Shown: positions 38,649 through 47,550, counted from the first letter of the stretch. The stretch is 64,000 nt of DNA from Alysiella filiformis (GCF_014054525.1 NZ_CP059564.1:1684357-1748356); one strand, 5' to 3'. The notes: generated by a model not told the origin, from the sequence alone. Made by a program: numbers and translations.

Positions 38649-39103
38649 ATTGCCGTCCGCTAGGACTTTCAGGCAGCCTGAAAGCTTAAAAAATCATGGA
38701 AAAATATCCTTATTGGCGTGTTTTGATTGGTTTTCCTTTTTTAACGCAATTGTTGGTGGCATTATTATTGTTCATCTTTTTTACAGATTTGTCTCGCCAG
38801 CAAATCAATGATATTCATATCATTTTTTTCATCAATGTTTACGCAGCAATCTTGGCAACCGTACCCACTTTTTTATTGGCAATGGTGTGTTGTTGGGCGG
38901 ATTTTCGGTGTGATACGCCCAAAGTTTGGCAAAAAATGGCAGCAATCATGTTTGGGATTGTGTTTGTTTACGCTTTGATTTTGGTGGGTTTGCGTGGCAC
39001 AACGATTTTGCACCCCATGCCTGTGAGCGCGGCAATGTTCTGTGGTATGGTGGCGGCAATTTATGCAGCGGTGGTGTTGCGTTGGATTTTGCCGACAAGT
39101 CAT
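38649..39103 (+). repeat. First unit of a tandem duplication
   Basis: A unit of about 455 bases starting ATTGCCGTCCGCTAGGAC is repeated at 39104-39553. Each unit contains an uptake-sequence copy and a gene for a 140-residue membrane protein. A third partial word, ATTGCCGTCCG, closes the second unit at 39555. Confidence 0.8.
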
Positions 39104-39118
39104 ATTGCCGTCCGCTAG
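38696..39118 (+). CDS. Four-helix membrane protein of unknown function, intact copy
   Basis: A 140-residue hydrophobic protein with four predicted helices (FLTQLLVALLLFIFF, FINVYAAILATVPTFLLAMVCC, MAAIMFGIVFVYALILVGL, AAMFCGMVAAIYAAVVLRWI). I do not recognise the family. The last residues, IAVR, and the stop are coded by the ATTGCCGTCCGCTAG word that begins the next duplication unit. There is no clear ribosome site; the upstream sequence is an uptake-sequence copy followed by A-rich bases. Confidence 0.7.
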   Translation: MEKYPYWRVLIGFPFLTQLLVALLLFIFFTDLSRQQINDIHIIFFINVYAAILATVPTFLLAMVCCWADFRCDTPKVWQKMAAIMFGIVFVYALILVGLRGTTILHPMPVSAAMFCGMVAAIYAAVVLRWILPTSHIAVR

Positions 39119-39148
39119 GACTTTCAGGCAGTCTGAAAGGTTAAAATC

Positions 39149-39576
39149 ATGGAAAAATACCCTTATTGGCGCGTTTTAATTGGGTTTCCTTTGCTAACGC
39201 AATTATTGGGGGCATTGAGCTTATTCATCTTTTTTGCAGGTGTGTCTCGCCAGCAACTCAATGATATTCATATCATTTTTTTATCAATGTTTACGCAGCA
39301 ATCTTGGCAACCGTACCCACTTTTTTACTGGCAATGGTGTGTTGTTTGGCGAATTTTTGGCGCGACACGCCTATGGTTTGGCAAAAAATGGCGGCAATCA
39401 TGTTTGGGATTGTGTTTGTTTACGCTTTGGTTTTGATGGCTTGGCGAGATATAACCATTTGGCATGAAGTGCCGTTCAGTATGGCGATAGGTAGCGGCTT
39501 GGTCGCGGCAATTTATGCGGCGGTGGTGTTGCGCTGGATTTTGCCGAAAAGTCATATTGCCGTCCGTCAGATGTAA
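39149..39576 (+). pseudogene. Frameshifted tandem copy of the four-helix membrane protein
   Basis: It reads identically in plan to the first copy (MEKYPYWRVLIGFPLL...) to about residue 45, then shifts frame after a run of seven T at 39276-39282, where the first copy has one more base (a C) before ATCAATG. The other frame resumes the same protein (ILATVPTFLLAMVCCLANFW...SHIAVRQM) to 39576. The break next to a homopolymer could be fixed decay, slipped-strand variation or a sequencing error. Confidence 0.8.
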
Positions 39577-39594
39577 GCGTTTTATGTAAAAATC

Positions 39595-39611
39595 GGTGCG
39601 CACAGCGCACC
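39595..39611. repeat. Short hairpin GGTGCGCACAGCGCACC
   Basis: A perfect seven-base-arm hairpin, followed by TAC. It resembles one half of the longer repeat at 17327-17385. Confidence 0.5.
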
Positions 39612-39643
39612 TACATTTCAGGCAGCCTGAAAAGGATTAAACC

Positions 39644-39886
39644 ATGCGAATTATCCTGTTTTTACTGTTGTCTATTTTGTGGTTTTGGTGGGTGTATGGG
39701 CTGACTTTGGCGTTGGCGGGCGCGTTCAAAACGGGTGTGGCACGCACACCCATCGCCCAATATTCACGCCAAAATCAACCGCTAAAATTCGCGCTGACGG
39801 TGTTGGTGCAAGCGATTTTTTGGGTGGGATTGGTGTTTTGGTGGCTGAATGGTTTGTGGAATTTTTTGATTAAATTGTTTGATTAG
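39644..39886 (+). CDS. Small two-helix membrane protein
   Basis: An 80-residue protein: one helix at residues 2-27 (ILFLLLSILWFWWVYGLTLALAG), a polar loop (KTGVARTPIAQYSRQNQPLK) and a second helix near residues 48-72 (ALTVLVQAIFWVGLVFWWLNGLW). Very Trp-rich. AAAAGGATTAAACC precedes the ATG. Family not recognised. Confidence 0.62.
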   Translation: MRIILFLLLSILWFWWVYGLTLALAGAFKTGVARTPIAQYSRQNQPLKFALTVLVQAIFWVGLVFWWLNGLWNFLIKLFD

Positions 39887-39913
39887 TTTGCGAAATATTT
39901 TTTCAGGCAGTCT

Positions 39914-40065
39914 GAAACCTTTGCAAAACTCGGTTTGTAGGGGCAGATTTCATATCTGCCCCGTTTAGGTTCGAAGAAATTTTCATTCTTATCAATAAAT
40001 TGAAAAAAGGGCGGATATGAAATCCGCCCCTACGTCAGTTTAAAAGTAGGTTTTGCAAAGGTTTC
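39914..40065. mobile_element. Miniature inverted-repeat element, uninterrupted copy
   Basis: A 152-bp element with terminal repeats GAAACCTTTGCAAAACTC...GTAGGGGCAGATTTCATATC and their mirror image. Its interior contains CAATTTATTGATAA read on the minus strand, the intact form of the site that is disrupted in the copy at 10068-10392. It encodes no protein and ends 19 bases before the next gene. Confidence 0.85.
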
Positions 40066-40084
40066 AATCTGAAAGGAATAAACA

Positions 40085-40735
40085 ATGAGTAAAACCAATC
40101 GGATTTTGCCCGACACACCATGGAAAGCACAATCTGTGTGGTCGCTAGAACGCAAATCTTTGATTATGTTGTTGTTTGGTTTAGCGTGGTTTTGGGTGGG
40201 CGAAGCGATGTTGGTGCTGGCAAATTTGGGCGCAACGCCTTGGGCGGTGTTCGCGCAAGGTTTAGCACAACAGTTTGATGTGAATATTGGTGTTACCACG
40301 TTTTTGATTAGTGTGGGCGTCATGTTGCTGTGGATGCCTTTACATTTGCGCGTGGGTTTGGGGACGCTGGCGAATATGGTGGTGATTGCGCTGGTATTTG
40401 GTTTGGTGGTGAAATTTGTGCCTGCACCGAGCGCGGAAAGTTGGTTTTTGCGTGGGATTTTGTGCGTGGGTGGCGTCGTTGTGATTGGCGTAGCGGCGAC
40501 TTTGTATTTAACTTGCCACATGGGAGCGGGCCCTCGAGACGGCTTGATGGTCGGTTTGTGCCACAAAACAGGTTGGCGCGTGGGCGTGGTGCGGACTTTG
40601 TTGGAAAGCACGGTTTGCGGTGTGGGCTGGTTGTTTGGTGGTACAGTGGGCTTGGGTACTTTGTTGTTTGCGTTTGGCGTGGGTTGGGTGGTGCAATTTT
40701 GTTTGTTATTTTTAGAACGCTGGTTCGCAAAATGA
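40085..40735 (+). CDS. YczE/YyaS-type membrane protein
   Basis: A 216-residue inner-membrane protein with five predicted helices and the family hallmark GAGPRDGLMVGLCHKTGWRVGVVRTLLE. The LVLANLGATPWAVFAQGLA segment is also typical of the YczE/COG2364 group. The function is not established; some relatives are proposed transporters. GAAAGGAATAAACA precedes the start, directly behind a miniature repeat element that may carry its promoter. Confidence 0.82.
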   Translation: MSKTNRILPDTPWKAQSVWSLERKSLIMLLFGLAWFWVGEAMLVLANLGATPWAVFAQGLAQQFDVNIGVTTFLISVGVMLLWMPLHLRVGLGTLANMVVIALVFGLVVKFVPAPSAESWFLRGILCVGGVVVIGVAATLYLTCHMGAGPRDGLMVGLCHKTGWRVGVVRTLLESTVCGVGWLFGGTVGLGTLLFAFGVGWVVQFCLLFLERWFAK

Positions 40736-40737
40736 TG

Positions 40738-40775
40738 TTTCAGGCAGCCTGAATGGATTGTCAGGCTGCCTGAAA
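40738..40775. terminator. Bidirectional uptake-sequence terminator
   Basis: Fifteen-base perfect arms (40738-40752; 40761-40775) with an eight-base loop between the convergent YczE-type gene and argD. Confidence 0.8.
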
Positions 40776-40794
40776 TGTTTTTGACGATGCGATT

Positions 40795-41979
40795 TTATTG
40801 CTTAACAAATTCAGTGCAAGCTGCCTGAAAACGCGCCATGCCTTCGCGCAAATCCCCATCGTTGAGCAACAAAGACGGTGCAAAACGAATCACATTGCCT
40901 CCTGCTTGCAAAATCATCACGCCATATTGCAAAGCCAATTTGACCAAATCGCCCGCCTTGTTTTCATATTGTGGCGACAGCACCGCCCCAATCAGCAAAC
41001 CCATGCCGCGAATTTCGCTGAAAATGCCTGTTTCAGTGGCGATGTGTTTTAAGGCTGCCTGTAAATTTTGGCTTTGGTTGGCGATGTTGGCGTAGGTGCT
41101 TTCATTGTGAATCAAATCAAAGGCTTTGCTTGCCACCGCGCAAGCCAAAGGGTTGCCGCCAAAGGTGCTGCCGTGCGAACCCAGCGACAAACTGGGCGCA
41201 AATTCATCGGTGGTCAGCATTGCCCCAATCGGAAAACCGCCACCCAAGGCTTTGGCGCAACTCACAATATCAGGCTGCACATCAAAATGCTGATGGGCAA
41301 ACAATTTGCCTGTGCGCCCCATGCCCGTTTGCACCTCGTCCAAAATCAAGGCAGCCTGAAAGCGTGTACACAATTCGCGTGCGGTTTGCAAAAATGCGCG
41401 TGTGGCAGGCAACACGCCACTTTCGCCCTGAATCGGCTCAATGATGACCGCGCAAGTTTTGTCGGAAATGGCGGCTTGGAGCGCGTCCACATCGTTGAAA
41501 GGAATGTGCGTGATGTCGGCTGGCAAAGGCGCAAAATCCGCGCTGTATTTGGGCTGACCGCCCACCGATACGGTAAACAAAGTGCGCCCATGAAAGGCAT
41601 TCACACACGCAATGATTTCGGTTTTGTGTTCGCCAAAATGGTCTCGCGCGTGTTTGCGTGCCAATTTTAAGGCAGCTTCGTTGGCTTCCGCGCCCGAATT
41701 GGCGTAAAAAACCTTGTCGGAAAAACTGTTTTCGGTCAATTTGCGCGCCAATGTTTGTGCTGGCTCGGTGGTGTAGAGATTGGAAATGTGCCACAATTTT
41801 TGCGCCTGTTCGGTAAGGGCTTGCACCAAATCGGGGTGGCAATGCCCCAAAGCATTGACCGCAATACCACCAGCCAAGTCAATGTATTCTTTGTTGTTTT
41901 CGTCCCAAACGCGGCTGCCTGAGCCGTGTACTGGCAAAATCGGTGCAAAGGCAAAATTGGGGGTAAGATAATGATTCAT
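40795..41979 (-). CDS. argD: Acetylornithine/N-succinyldiaminopimelate aminotransferase
   Basis: A class-III PLP aminotransferase of arginine (and often lysine) biosynthesis, converting N-acetylglutamate semialdehyde to N-acetylornithine. Key motifs are NSGAEANEAALKLAR, FHGRTLFTVSVGG, ILDEVQTGMGRTGKLFA and the PLP lysine in SCAKALGGGFPIGAM. The length of 394 is normal. It is unlinked to other arg genes here. Confidence 0.94.
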   Translation of the reverse strand: MNHYLTPNFAFAPILPVHGSGSRVWDENNKEYIDLAGGIAVNALGHCHPDLVQALTEQAQKLWHISNLYTTEPAQTLARKLTENSFSDKVFYANSGAEANEAALKLARKHARDHFGEHKTEIIACVNAFHGRTLFTVSVGGQPKYSADFAPLPADITHIPFNDVDALQAAISDKTCAVIIEPIQGESGVLPATRAFLQTARELCTRFQAALILDEVQTGMGRTGKLFAHQHFDVQPDIVSCAKALGGGFPIGAMLTTDEFAPSLSLGSHGSTFGGNPLACAVASKAFDLIHNESTYANIANQSQNLQAALKHIATETGIFSEIRGMGLLIGAVLSPQYENKAGDLVKLALQYGVMILQAGGNVIRFAPSLLLNDGDLREGMARFQAACTEFVKQ

Positions 41980-42241
41980 GCTTGCTTTTCCTTTTGATTA
42001 AAACAAAGTGGCATAAGGGCTGCCCAAAATACCAAAAATAATCACATCAATCAAAAAAGATGATGATGTAACAGGATTTTGATTTTTAAAAAATATTCCA
42101 CAATCGCTTGCTGGCAAAGCACTTTTCAGGCAGCCTGAAATGTAATCGCTTGAAACAAAAATCGTGTACAATGATGTTTCTTTACGCTATATTACACCAT
42201 GTTTACACGTTTGCAACCCAAAACATCAGGAGCATGAAGTT

Positions 42242-43762
42242 ATGACACAAGTCGCAGAACGCATCAAACACGAAGGTTTACGCAGCAAAATCATGACGGC
42301 AGAACAAGCCGCCGAATTTGTGCAAAACGGCATGAACGTTGCCGTTACGGGCTTTACAGGTGCAGGTTATCCCAAAGCCTTGCCCACCGCCATTGCCGAA
42401 AAAGCCAAAGCCGAACACGCAGCAGGTCGCCCATTTTCCATTGGCATGGTAACAGGTGCTTCCACCGCGCCTGAATGTGATGGCGTATTGGCAGCCGCAA
42501 ACGCCATTCATTTCCGCAATCCATTCCAATCCGACCCCACCTTACGCAACAACATCAACGCAGGCAACATCGCCTATCAAGACATGCACTTATCGCACGT
42601 TGAACAACAAATGCGTCAAGGTTTTTATGGCGAATTTGATTTGGCGATTATTGAAGTATCCAGCATCAATGCCGAAGGCAAACTCATTCCAGCCATGGGC
42701 ATTGGTCATGCCAACGAAGCCCTGAAAGCCGCCAAAAAAGTGATTATTGAAGTCAATTCAGGTCAAAACATCAAATTGGAAGGCATGCACGATGCGGTGT
42801 TTGACATTGGCGTGCCACCACACCGCAAACCCATTGCCATTACCGCACCGTTTGACCGCGTGGGCGCACCCTATTTGGAATGCGATTTGGACAAAATCGT
42901 GGCAATCGTGCTGACAGACGCAGGCGACCGCAACAGCAAATTTGCCGACCCAGACGACAATTCCAAAGCCATTGCCGCACAAATCATTGATTTCTTTAAC
43001 CATGAAGTGAAAGCAGGTCGCTTGCCGAAAAACCTGTTGCCTTTGCAATCAGGCGTGGGCAATGTGGCAAATGCGGTTATGGCAGGTTTGCTGGACGCGC
43101 CATTTGACGATTTGACAGGCTACACCGAAGTGTTGCAAGACGGTATGTTGGATTTGATTTTGGCAGGCAAAATGAAACACGCTTCTGCCACCGCCTTGTC
43201 GTTCAGCCCAGACGCTTTGCAACGTTTCAATGAAAACATTGACTTCTTGCGCGACAAATTGATTTTGCGCCCCATGGAATACACCAACAGCCCCGAAGTG
43301 ATTCGCCGCTTGGGTGTGATTGGCATGAATGCCATGATTGAAGCCGATATTTACGGCAATGTGAACTCCACACACATCATGGGTACGAAAATGATGAACG
43401 GCATTGGCGGTTCGGGCGACTTTACGCGCAATGCCTTCTTCTCGTTCTTTGTGTCGCCATCGGTGGCAAAAGACGGCGCGATTTCTTGCATTGTGCCTAT
43501 GGTTTCGCACCACGACCACACCGAACACGATGTGATGTTCATCGTTACCGAACAGGGTATGGCAGACTTGCGCGGCAAATCGCCACGCCAACGCGCCCAG
43601 TTGATTATCAACAACTGCGCCCACCCCGACTACCGCGATATGTTGCGCGATTACTACGACCGCGCGGAAAAAGCAGGCGGTTTGCACACGCCACATTTGT
43701 TGATGGAAGCCTTGTCTTGGCACCAACGCTTTGTGGAAACAGGCGATATGCGCATTAAATAA
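42242..43762 (+). CDS. Acetyl-CoA hydrolase / succinyl-CoA:acetate CoA-transferase family enzyme
   Basis: A 506-residue CoA-transferase-fold protein of the Ach1/AarC/SucCoA type that moves CoA between acetate and succinate (or hydrolyses acetyl-CoA). Two homologous halves are visible: the N-terminal GFTGAGYPKALP and the C-terminal LQSGVGNVANAVMAGL, with the EQGMADLRGKSPRQRA motif near the end. The start at 42242 follows AGGAGCATGAAGTT. The 260-base upstream gap holds an uptake-sequence copy and AT-rich sequence likely to carry the promoter. In a neisserial metabolism it could serve acetate handling alongside icd. Confidence 0.9.
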   Translation: MTQVAERIKHEGLRSKIMTAEQAAEFVQNGMNVAVTGFTGAGYPKALPTAIAEKAKAEHAAGRPFSIGMVTGASTAPECDGVLAAANAIHFRNPFQSDPTLRNNINAGNIAYQDMHLSHVEQQMRQGFYGEFDLAIIEVSSINAEGKLIPAMGIGHANEALKAAKKVIIEVNSGQNIKLEGMHDAVFDIGVPPHRKPIAITAPFDRVGAPYLECDLDKIVAIVLTDAGDRNSKFADPDDNSKAIAAQIIDFFNHEVKAGRLPKNLLPLQSGVGNVANAVMAGLLDAPFDDLTGYTEVLQDGMLDLILAGKMKHASATALSFSPDALQRFNENIDFLRDKLILRPMEYTNSPEVIRRLGVIGMNAMIEADIYGNVNSTHIMGTKMMNGIGGSGDFTRNAFFSFFVSPSVAKDGAISCIVPMVSHHDHTEHDVMFIVTEQGMADLRGKSPRQRAQLIINNCAHPDYRDMLRDYYDRAEKAGGLHTPHLLMEALSWHQRFVETGDMRIK

Positions 43763-43778
43763 TTGATGTGAAAAATGT

Positions 43779-43820
43779 TCAGGCTGCCTGAAAGTCGCAA
43801 AATGGCTTTCAGGCAGCCTG
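43779..43820 (+). terminator. Uptake-sequence inverted-pair terminator
   Basis: Arms from TTCAGGCTGCCTGAAAG (43779-43795) and CTTTCAGGCAGCCTGA (43805-43820) follow the CoA-transferase gene. Confidence 0.75.
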
Positions 43821-43908
43821 ATTTTGTGTCAAGACAATAAAGACAAATCCACCACAACACGCTACAATCGCATTTTGACTTTAATTTGCAAAACAGCAGG
43901 GAAGCCAC

Positions 43909-45090
43909 ATGTCCGCAGTAAACATTCCACCGATTAACGAAGAAATGAAAAAATTCATTCATGGCTTGCTCACGCACATGGTGAAAAACAAGGGTTCGGA
44001 CTTGTTCATTACCGCAGGCTATCCGCCCGCCATGAAATTGGACGGCAAACTGACCAAAATTACCGACAAACCGCTTACCGCCGAACACACCCAGCAAATC
44101 GCCCGTTCCATTATGGACGACAAACAAGCGGAAGAATTTTTCAGCACCAATGAATGCAATTTTGCGATTAGTTTGGCAGGCGTATCGCGTTTCCGCATTA
44201 ATGCGATGGTACAGCGTGGCGCAACCGCACTCGTTTGCCGCGTGATTACCAGCGACATTCCCAAATTTGAAAACATGAATTTGCCACCTGTGTTGAAACA
44301 AGTGGTTATGGAAAAACGCGGTTTGGTGATTTTCGTGGGCGGTACGGGTTCGGGTAAATCCACGTCTTTGGCGGCGATGATTGACTACCGCAATGCCAAC
44401 AGCTACGGACACATCATCACGATTGAAGACCCGATTGAATTTGTTCACCCACACCAAAATTGCATCATCACGCAACGCGAAGTGGGCGTGGACACGCAAG
44501 ACTGGTTTGCCGCGCTGAAAAACACTTTGCGCCAAGCCCCTGATGTGATTTTGATTGGCGAAATCCGCGACCGCGAAACCATGGATTATGCCCTTGCCTT
44601 TGCCGAAACAGGGCATTTGTGTATGGCAACGCTGCACGCGAATAACTCCAATCAAGCACTTGACCGCATTATTAACTTTTTCCCCGAAGAACGCCGCAAT
44701 CAGTTGTTGAATGATTTGTCTTTGAATTTAAAGGGTTTCATTTCTCAACGTCTGATTCCCAAAAAAGAAGGCAAGGGACGCTGTGCGGCGGTGGAAATTT
44801 TGCTCAATTCGCCCCTGATTTCCGAATTGATTTTGCGTGGCGACATTCATGGCGTGAAAGAAATCATGGCAAAATCGCGCGATATTGGTATGCAAACGTT
44901 TGACCAATCGCTGTTTGATTTGTATGAATCCGATTTGATTAGCTACGATGAGGCTTTGAAAAATGCTGATTCGGTCAATGACTTGCGTTTGCAAATCCAA
45001 CTGAACAGCAAGAAAAACACCACCGCAGGTTCGGGTAATGTGCTGGACAGTTTGGCTTTGACCGAATTTGAAGAGCCAGAAGAAGAATAA
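43909..45090 (+). CDS. pilU: Type IV pilus ATPase PilU
   Basis: A 393-residue secretion-ATPase of the PilT/PilU retraction family. Walker A VGGTGSGKS lies at residues 143-151, followed by the Asp box (ITIEDPIEF), Walker B (DVILIGEIRDRETM) and the His box (HLCMATLHAN). Compared with PilT it has the longer acidic C-terminal tail (GSGNVLDSLALTEFEEPEEE) seen in PilU. PilU assists PilT in pilus retraction, which drives twitching and DNA uptake, consistent with the abundance of uptake sequences. pilT is not adjacent in this window. Confidence 0.93.
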   Translation: MSAVNIPPINEEMKKFIHGLLTHMVKNKGSDLFITAGYPPAMKLDGKLTKITDKPLTAEHTQQIARSIMDDKQAEEFFSTNECNFAISLAGVSRFRINAMVQRGATALVCRVITSDIPKFENMNLPPVLKQVVMEKRGLVIFVGGTGSGKSTSLAAMIDYRNANSYGHIITIEDPIEFVHPHQNCIITQREVGVDTQDWFAALKNTLRQAPDVILIGEIRDRETMDYALAFAETGHLCMATLHANNSNQALDRIINFFPEERRNQLLNDLSLNLKGFISQRLIPKKEGKGRCAAVEILLNSPLISELILRGDIHGVKEIMAKSRDIGMQTFDQSLFDLYESDLISYDEALKNADSVNDLRLQIQLNSKKNTTAGSGNVLDSLALTEFEEPEEE

Positions 45091-45103
45091 TCCTTGTGCC
45101 TTT

Positions 45104-45139
45104 TTCAGGCAGCCTGAAAAAACATTCAGGCTGCCTGAA
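45104..45139 (+). terminator. Uptake-sequence inverted pair after pilU
   Basis: TTCAGGCAGCCTGAA (45104-45118) and TTCAGGCTGCCTGAA (45125-45139); each copy is itself a palindrome, so alternative folds exist. Confidence 0.65.
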
Positions 45140-45173
45140 TGCCGTTTTTAACCCCAATTTGGCTGCCTGAAAA

Positions 45174-45533
45174 ATGTCTGCTCACAATTTCAAAAACAAA
45201 TGGTTTTATTTTGCCCTATTTGCATGGGGCGGTTTGATTTTGCTCACGCTGGTGTGGGACGGTTTGCTGTTTCCACTTTATTACATGATGTTGATAAAAT
45301 TGATTTTATTGGCTTTGCCCTTGCGTGGCATTGTGGCGGGGCGCGTTTACACGTTTCAATATTGTTCCATGTTGATTTTGGCGTTTTTTACCGAAGGGGT
45401 CATGCGCGTGGTCGGCCAAAATGTGTGGGGGCAAACGCTTGCTGCCACCGAAATCGCATTGAGCGTGGCATTTTTCGTATCGTGTTTGGCGTATTTAAAA
45501 CAGTTTAAAATCAAAAAGGTCAAAACAAAATGA
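45174..45533 (+). CDS. DUF2069 membrane protein
   Basis: A 119-residue protein with four helices and the DUF2069 pattern LIKLILLALPLRGIVAGRVYTFQYCSMLILAFFTEGVMR. The function is unknown. Its stop overlaps the pglL start (ATGA), giving translational coupling. The ATG follows an uptake-sequence remnant, and the ribosome site is poor. Confidence 0.8.
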   Translation: MSAHNFKNKWFYFALFAWGGLILLTLVWDGLLFPLYYMMLIKLILLALPLRGIVAGRVYTFQYCSMLILAFFTEGVMRVVGQNVWGQTLAATEIALSVAFFVSCLAYLKQFKIKKVKTK

Positions 45534-47398
45534 CAAACAATCAATCTTTATGGCGCATGGCTTTGTTGCCTGTGTGGGTGGGTTTTGTGTTGATTGCAGC
45601 GGTGCCGTTTTTGTCCATTTGGCGCACGGGTCCGCAGTTGGGTTTTTTTATTGAAAGCGGTTCTTTGCTGTTTGTGTTGTTGTTTGTTTTGGCGAGTGTT
45701 TTGCTGGGCAAAAACCTTTCAGGCAGCCTGAAAAATGTGCCACGCGCCAGTTGGTATTTTTTGGCGATGGCGGCATTTTGGGCGATACAAGCGCGTGCTT
45801 TAAACGTGGTGTATGTGGGTTTGAGCGATGTGGTGGCGTGGATTTTTGTGGGATACGCTTTGTTGGCGTGGGCGTGTCGCGCGTGGATAAAACGGGTGGG
45901 GCAAGAGCCTATTGTGGCGATTTTGGCATGGGCTTTGGTGCTGGGGGCTTTGGCGCAAAGTGTGGTGGGTTGGTTGCAATATACTGATTTGGCAGGGCAT
46001 TTTTCTGGCTATTTGATGTATCGTCAAGGCATTGTGGAAGGGCAATTGGGGCAACGCAATCATTTTGGGCATTACATGATGTGGGGTGTGCTGTCGTGTG
46101 CGTGGCTGTGGGGGCAGAAGCGTTTGCATGGCATATTGGCTTTGATTTTGCTGATGAATTTTTCGGCAGTAATGGCACTCACAGGTTCGCGGACGATTTT
46201 TGCTTATGTGTTGGGACTGGCGTTGTTGCTGCCTGTGTGGCGTGTGTTTGCCGACAAATCGCACAATCGCCATATTGCGACTTTGGCTTTGGCGGGCATT
46301 GGCGTGGTGCTGGCGCAATTTTTTGTGGAAGACCTGATGCGCTTTTTCAGCCAAAACGCGGCTTTGGAAAGCGCGGCAGAGCGTTTGAACAACCACGCTT
46401 TTGGCGGCTCGGGGCGCAATTATGAATGGCAAAAAGCGTGGCAAATTTTCCTGTCGGCACCTTTGTGGGGACACGGCTGGGGCAGCTATGCTTACCAAGG
46501 TTTTTTGCTGGACGTGTATCCCAACGGTTTTCGCCCTTATGAAACCAATGTGTTGTTTACCCACAGCCACAATTCGTTTTTGAATTTGCTGGCTGAAATG
46601 GGTTTATTGGGGACGGTGCTGGTGTTGGGCGGCATGGTTTGGGCGATTTCAGGCAGCCTGAAACAGCCACGCTCATCAGCAAGTTTGCTGTTGTTGGCGT
46701 TGATGTCGGTGTCATTGCTGCACAGTGTGTTGGAATATCCGCTTTGGTATGTGTATTTTTTGAGTGCGTTTGCCCTGTTTATTTGCCTGCACGACAATCC
46801 CCCCAACACCGAAAACACCCATTCAGGCAGCCTGAAACGCGAAAAAATCGGCATTGCCCTTGCCACCGCCTTGTGTTTGGCAATGTTGGCAGGCACCGTG
46901 CGTTTGGCTTTTGCCTATGCCGATTTAAACCGCTTTGCGCGTACAGGCGGCAACCTTGTTGAAAAAAATGAAAAAATCATGGGTTTGCGCCACATCAGTC
47001 AAACCCAACCCATTTTGCGTTATTATGCCGATTTGTCGCTGCTGGAATATTTGAACCCACACAGCACCAATCAACCCAAATGGGCATATCGTGTGGCGCG
47101 AGACAACGCCCTGTTTCGCCCCTATGCCAACGCCCACCATTGGGGCTTTACCGCCTATCAACAAGGTGAAATTGAAACCGCGCAACAATGGTTGCAACAC
47201 ATGTATCGCTACTATCCCAGCAAAATGCCCTATTATGGCAGCATTGTGATGAATGCACCGCATTACCCCAAATTGCGCGATGACTACACACGCATTTGCC
47301 AAGATTATTATCGCCGCATTCAGCAAACCAGCCAATGCGCCGAAGGTTTGCCACCCAACCCACAAACAAAAGCCGCCAGCAGGCAGCCTGAAATGTAA
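45530..47398 (+). CDS. pglL: O-oligosaccharyltransferase PglL
   Basis: It transfers lipid-linked glycans to serines of pilin and other periplasmic proteins. The 622-residue chain has about 12 membrane helices, the ligase motif LGQRNHFGHYMMWG, the large periplasmic loop ending GHGWGSYAYQGFLL and HSHNSFLNLLAEMGLLG of the Wzy_C domain, and a soluble C-terminal domain of roughly 150 residues (PglL_C type). Three uptake sequences are read in frame as SGSLK (45721, 46651, 46825). It lies two genes from pilU, in line with a link to pilus biology. Confidence 0.92.
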   Translation: MTNNQSLWRMALLPVWVGFVLIAAVPFLSIWRTGPQLGFFIESGSLLFVLLFVLASVLLGKNLSGSLKNVPRASWYFLAMAAFWAIQARALNVVYVGLSDVVAWIFVGYALLAWACRAWIKRVGQEPIVAILAWALVLGALAQSVVGWLQYTDLAGHFSGYLMYRQGIVEGQLGQRNHFGHYMMWGVLSCAWLWGQKRLHGILALILLMNFSAVMALTGSRTIFAYVLGLALLLPVWRVFADKSHNRHIATLALAGIGVVLAQFFVEDLMRFFSQNAALESAAERLNNHAFGGSGRNYEWQKAWQIFLSAPLWGHGWGSYAYQGFLLDVYPNGFRPYETNVLFTHSHNSFLNLLAEMGLLGTVLVLGGMVWAISGSLKQPRSSASLLLLALMSVSLLHSVLEYPLWYVYFLSAFALFICLHDNPPNTENTHSGSLKREKIGIALATALCLAMLAGTVRLAFAYADLNRFARTGGNLVEKNEKIMGLRHISQTQPILRYYADLSLLEYLNPHSTNQPKWAYRVARDNALFRPYANAHHWGFTAYQQGEIETAQQWLQHMYRYYPSKMPYYGSIVMNAPHYPKLRDDYTRICQDYYRRIQQTSQCAEGLPPNPQTKAASRQPEM

Positions 47399-47418
47399 AT
47401 TGGCATACGAAACAAACA

Positions 47419-47499
47419 GTAAAATTGTAAAGAAAGCGTGTTTGCATGCAAAAAAGCGCAAAAAACACAGGCTGCCTACTGTAAATGTAAAGACGTAAC
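47419..47499 (+). promoter_or_regulatory. Clustered GTAAA boxes before the response-regulator gene
   Basis: GTAAA occurs at 47419, 47427, 47481 and 47487, with GTAAC at 47495, and an AT-rich TAAGAT follows near 47503. Paired GTAAA words are the binding style of CpxR-type regulators, so this may be an autoregulatory region for the regulator encoded at 47551. Confidence 0.4.
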
Positions 47500-47550
47500 T
47501 GTTAAGATAAGCCCGTTTTCAATTCTACCCCCAATCCGAAAGGAAAAACG

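Noticed and set aside
42150-42172. A promoter with TTGAAA and TACAAT before the CoA-transferase gene
   Set aside because: The two boxes are only 11 bases apart, too close for sigma-70; a promoter is likely nearby but I could not place it.
43654-44655. A 333-residue minus-strand open frame over the CoA-transferase and pilU genes
   Set aside because: It crosses a terminator and two conserved genes on the other strand; no motif supports it.
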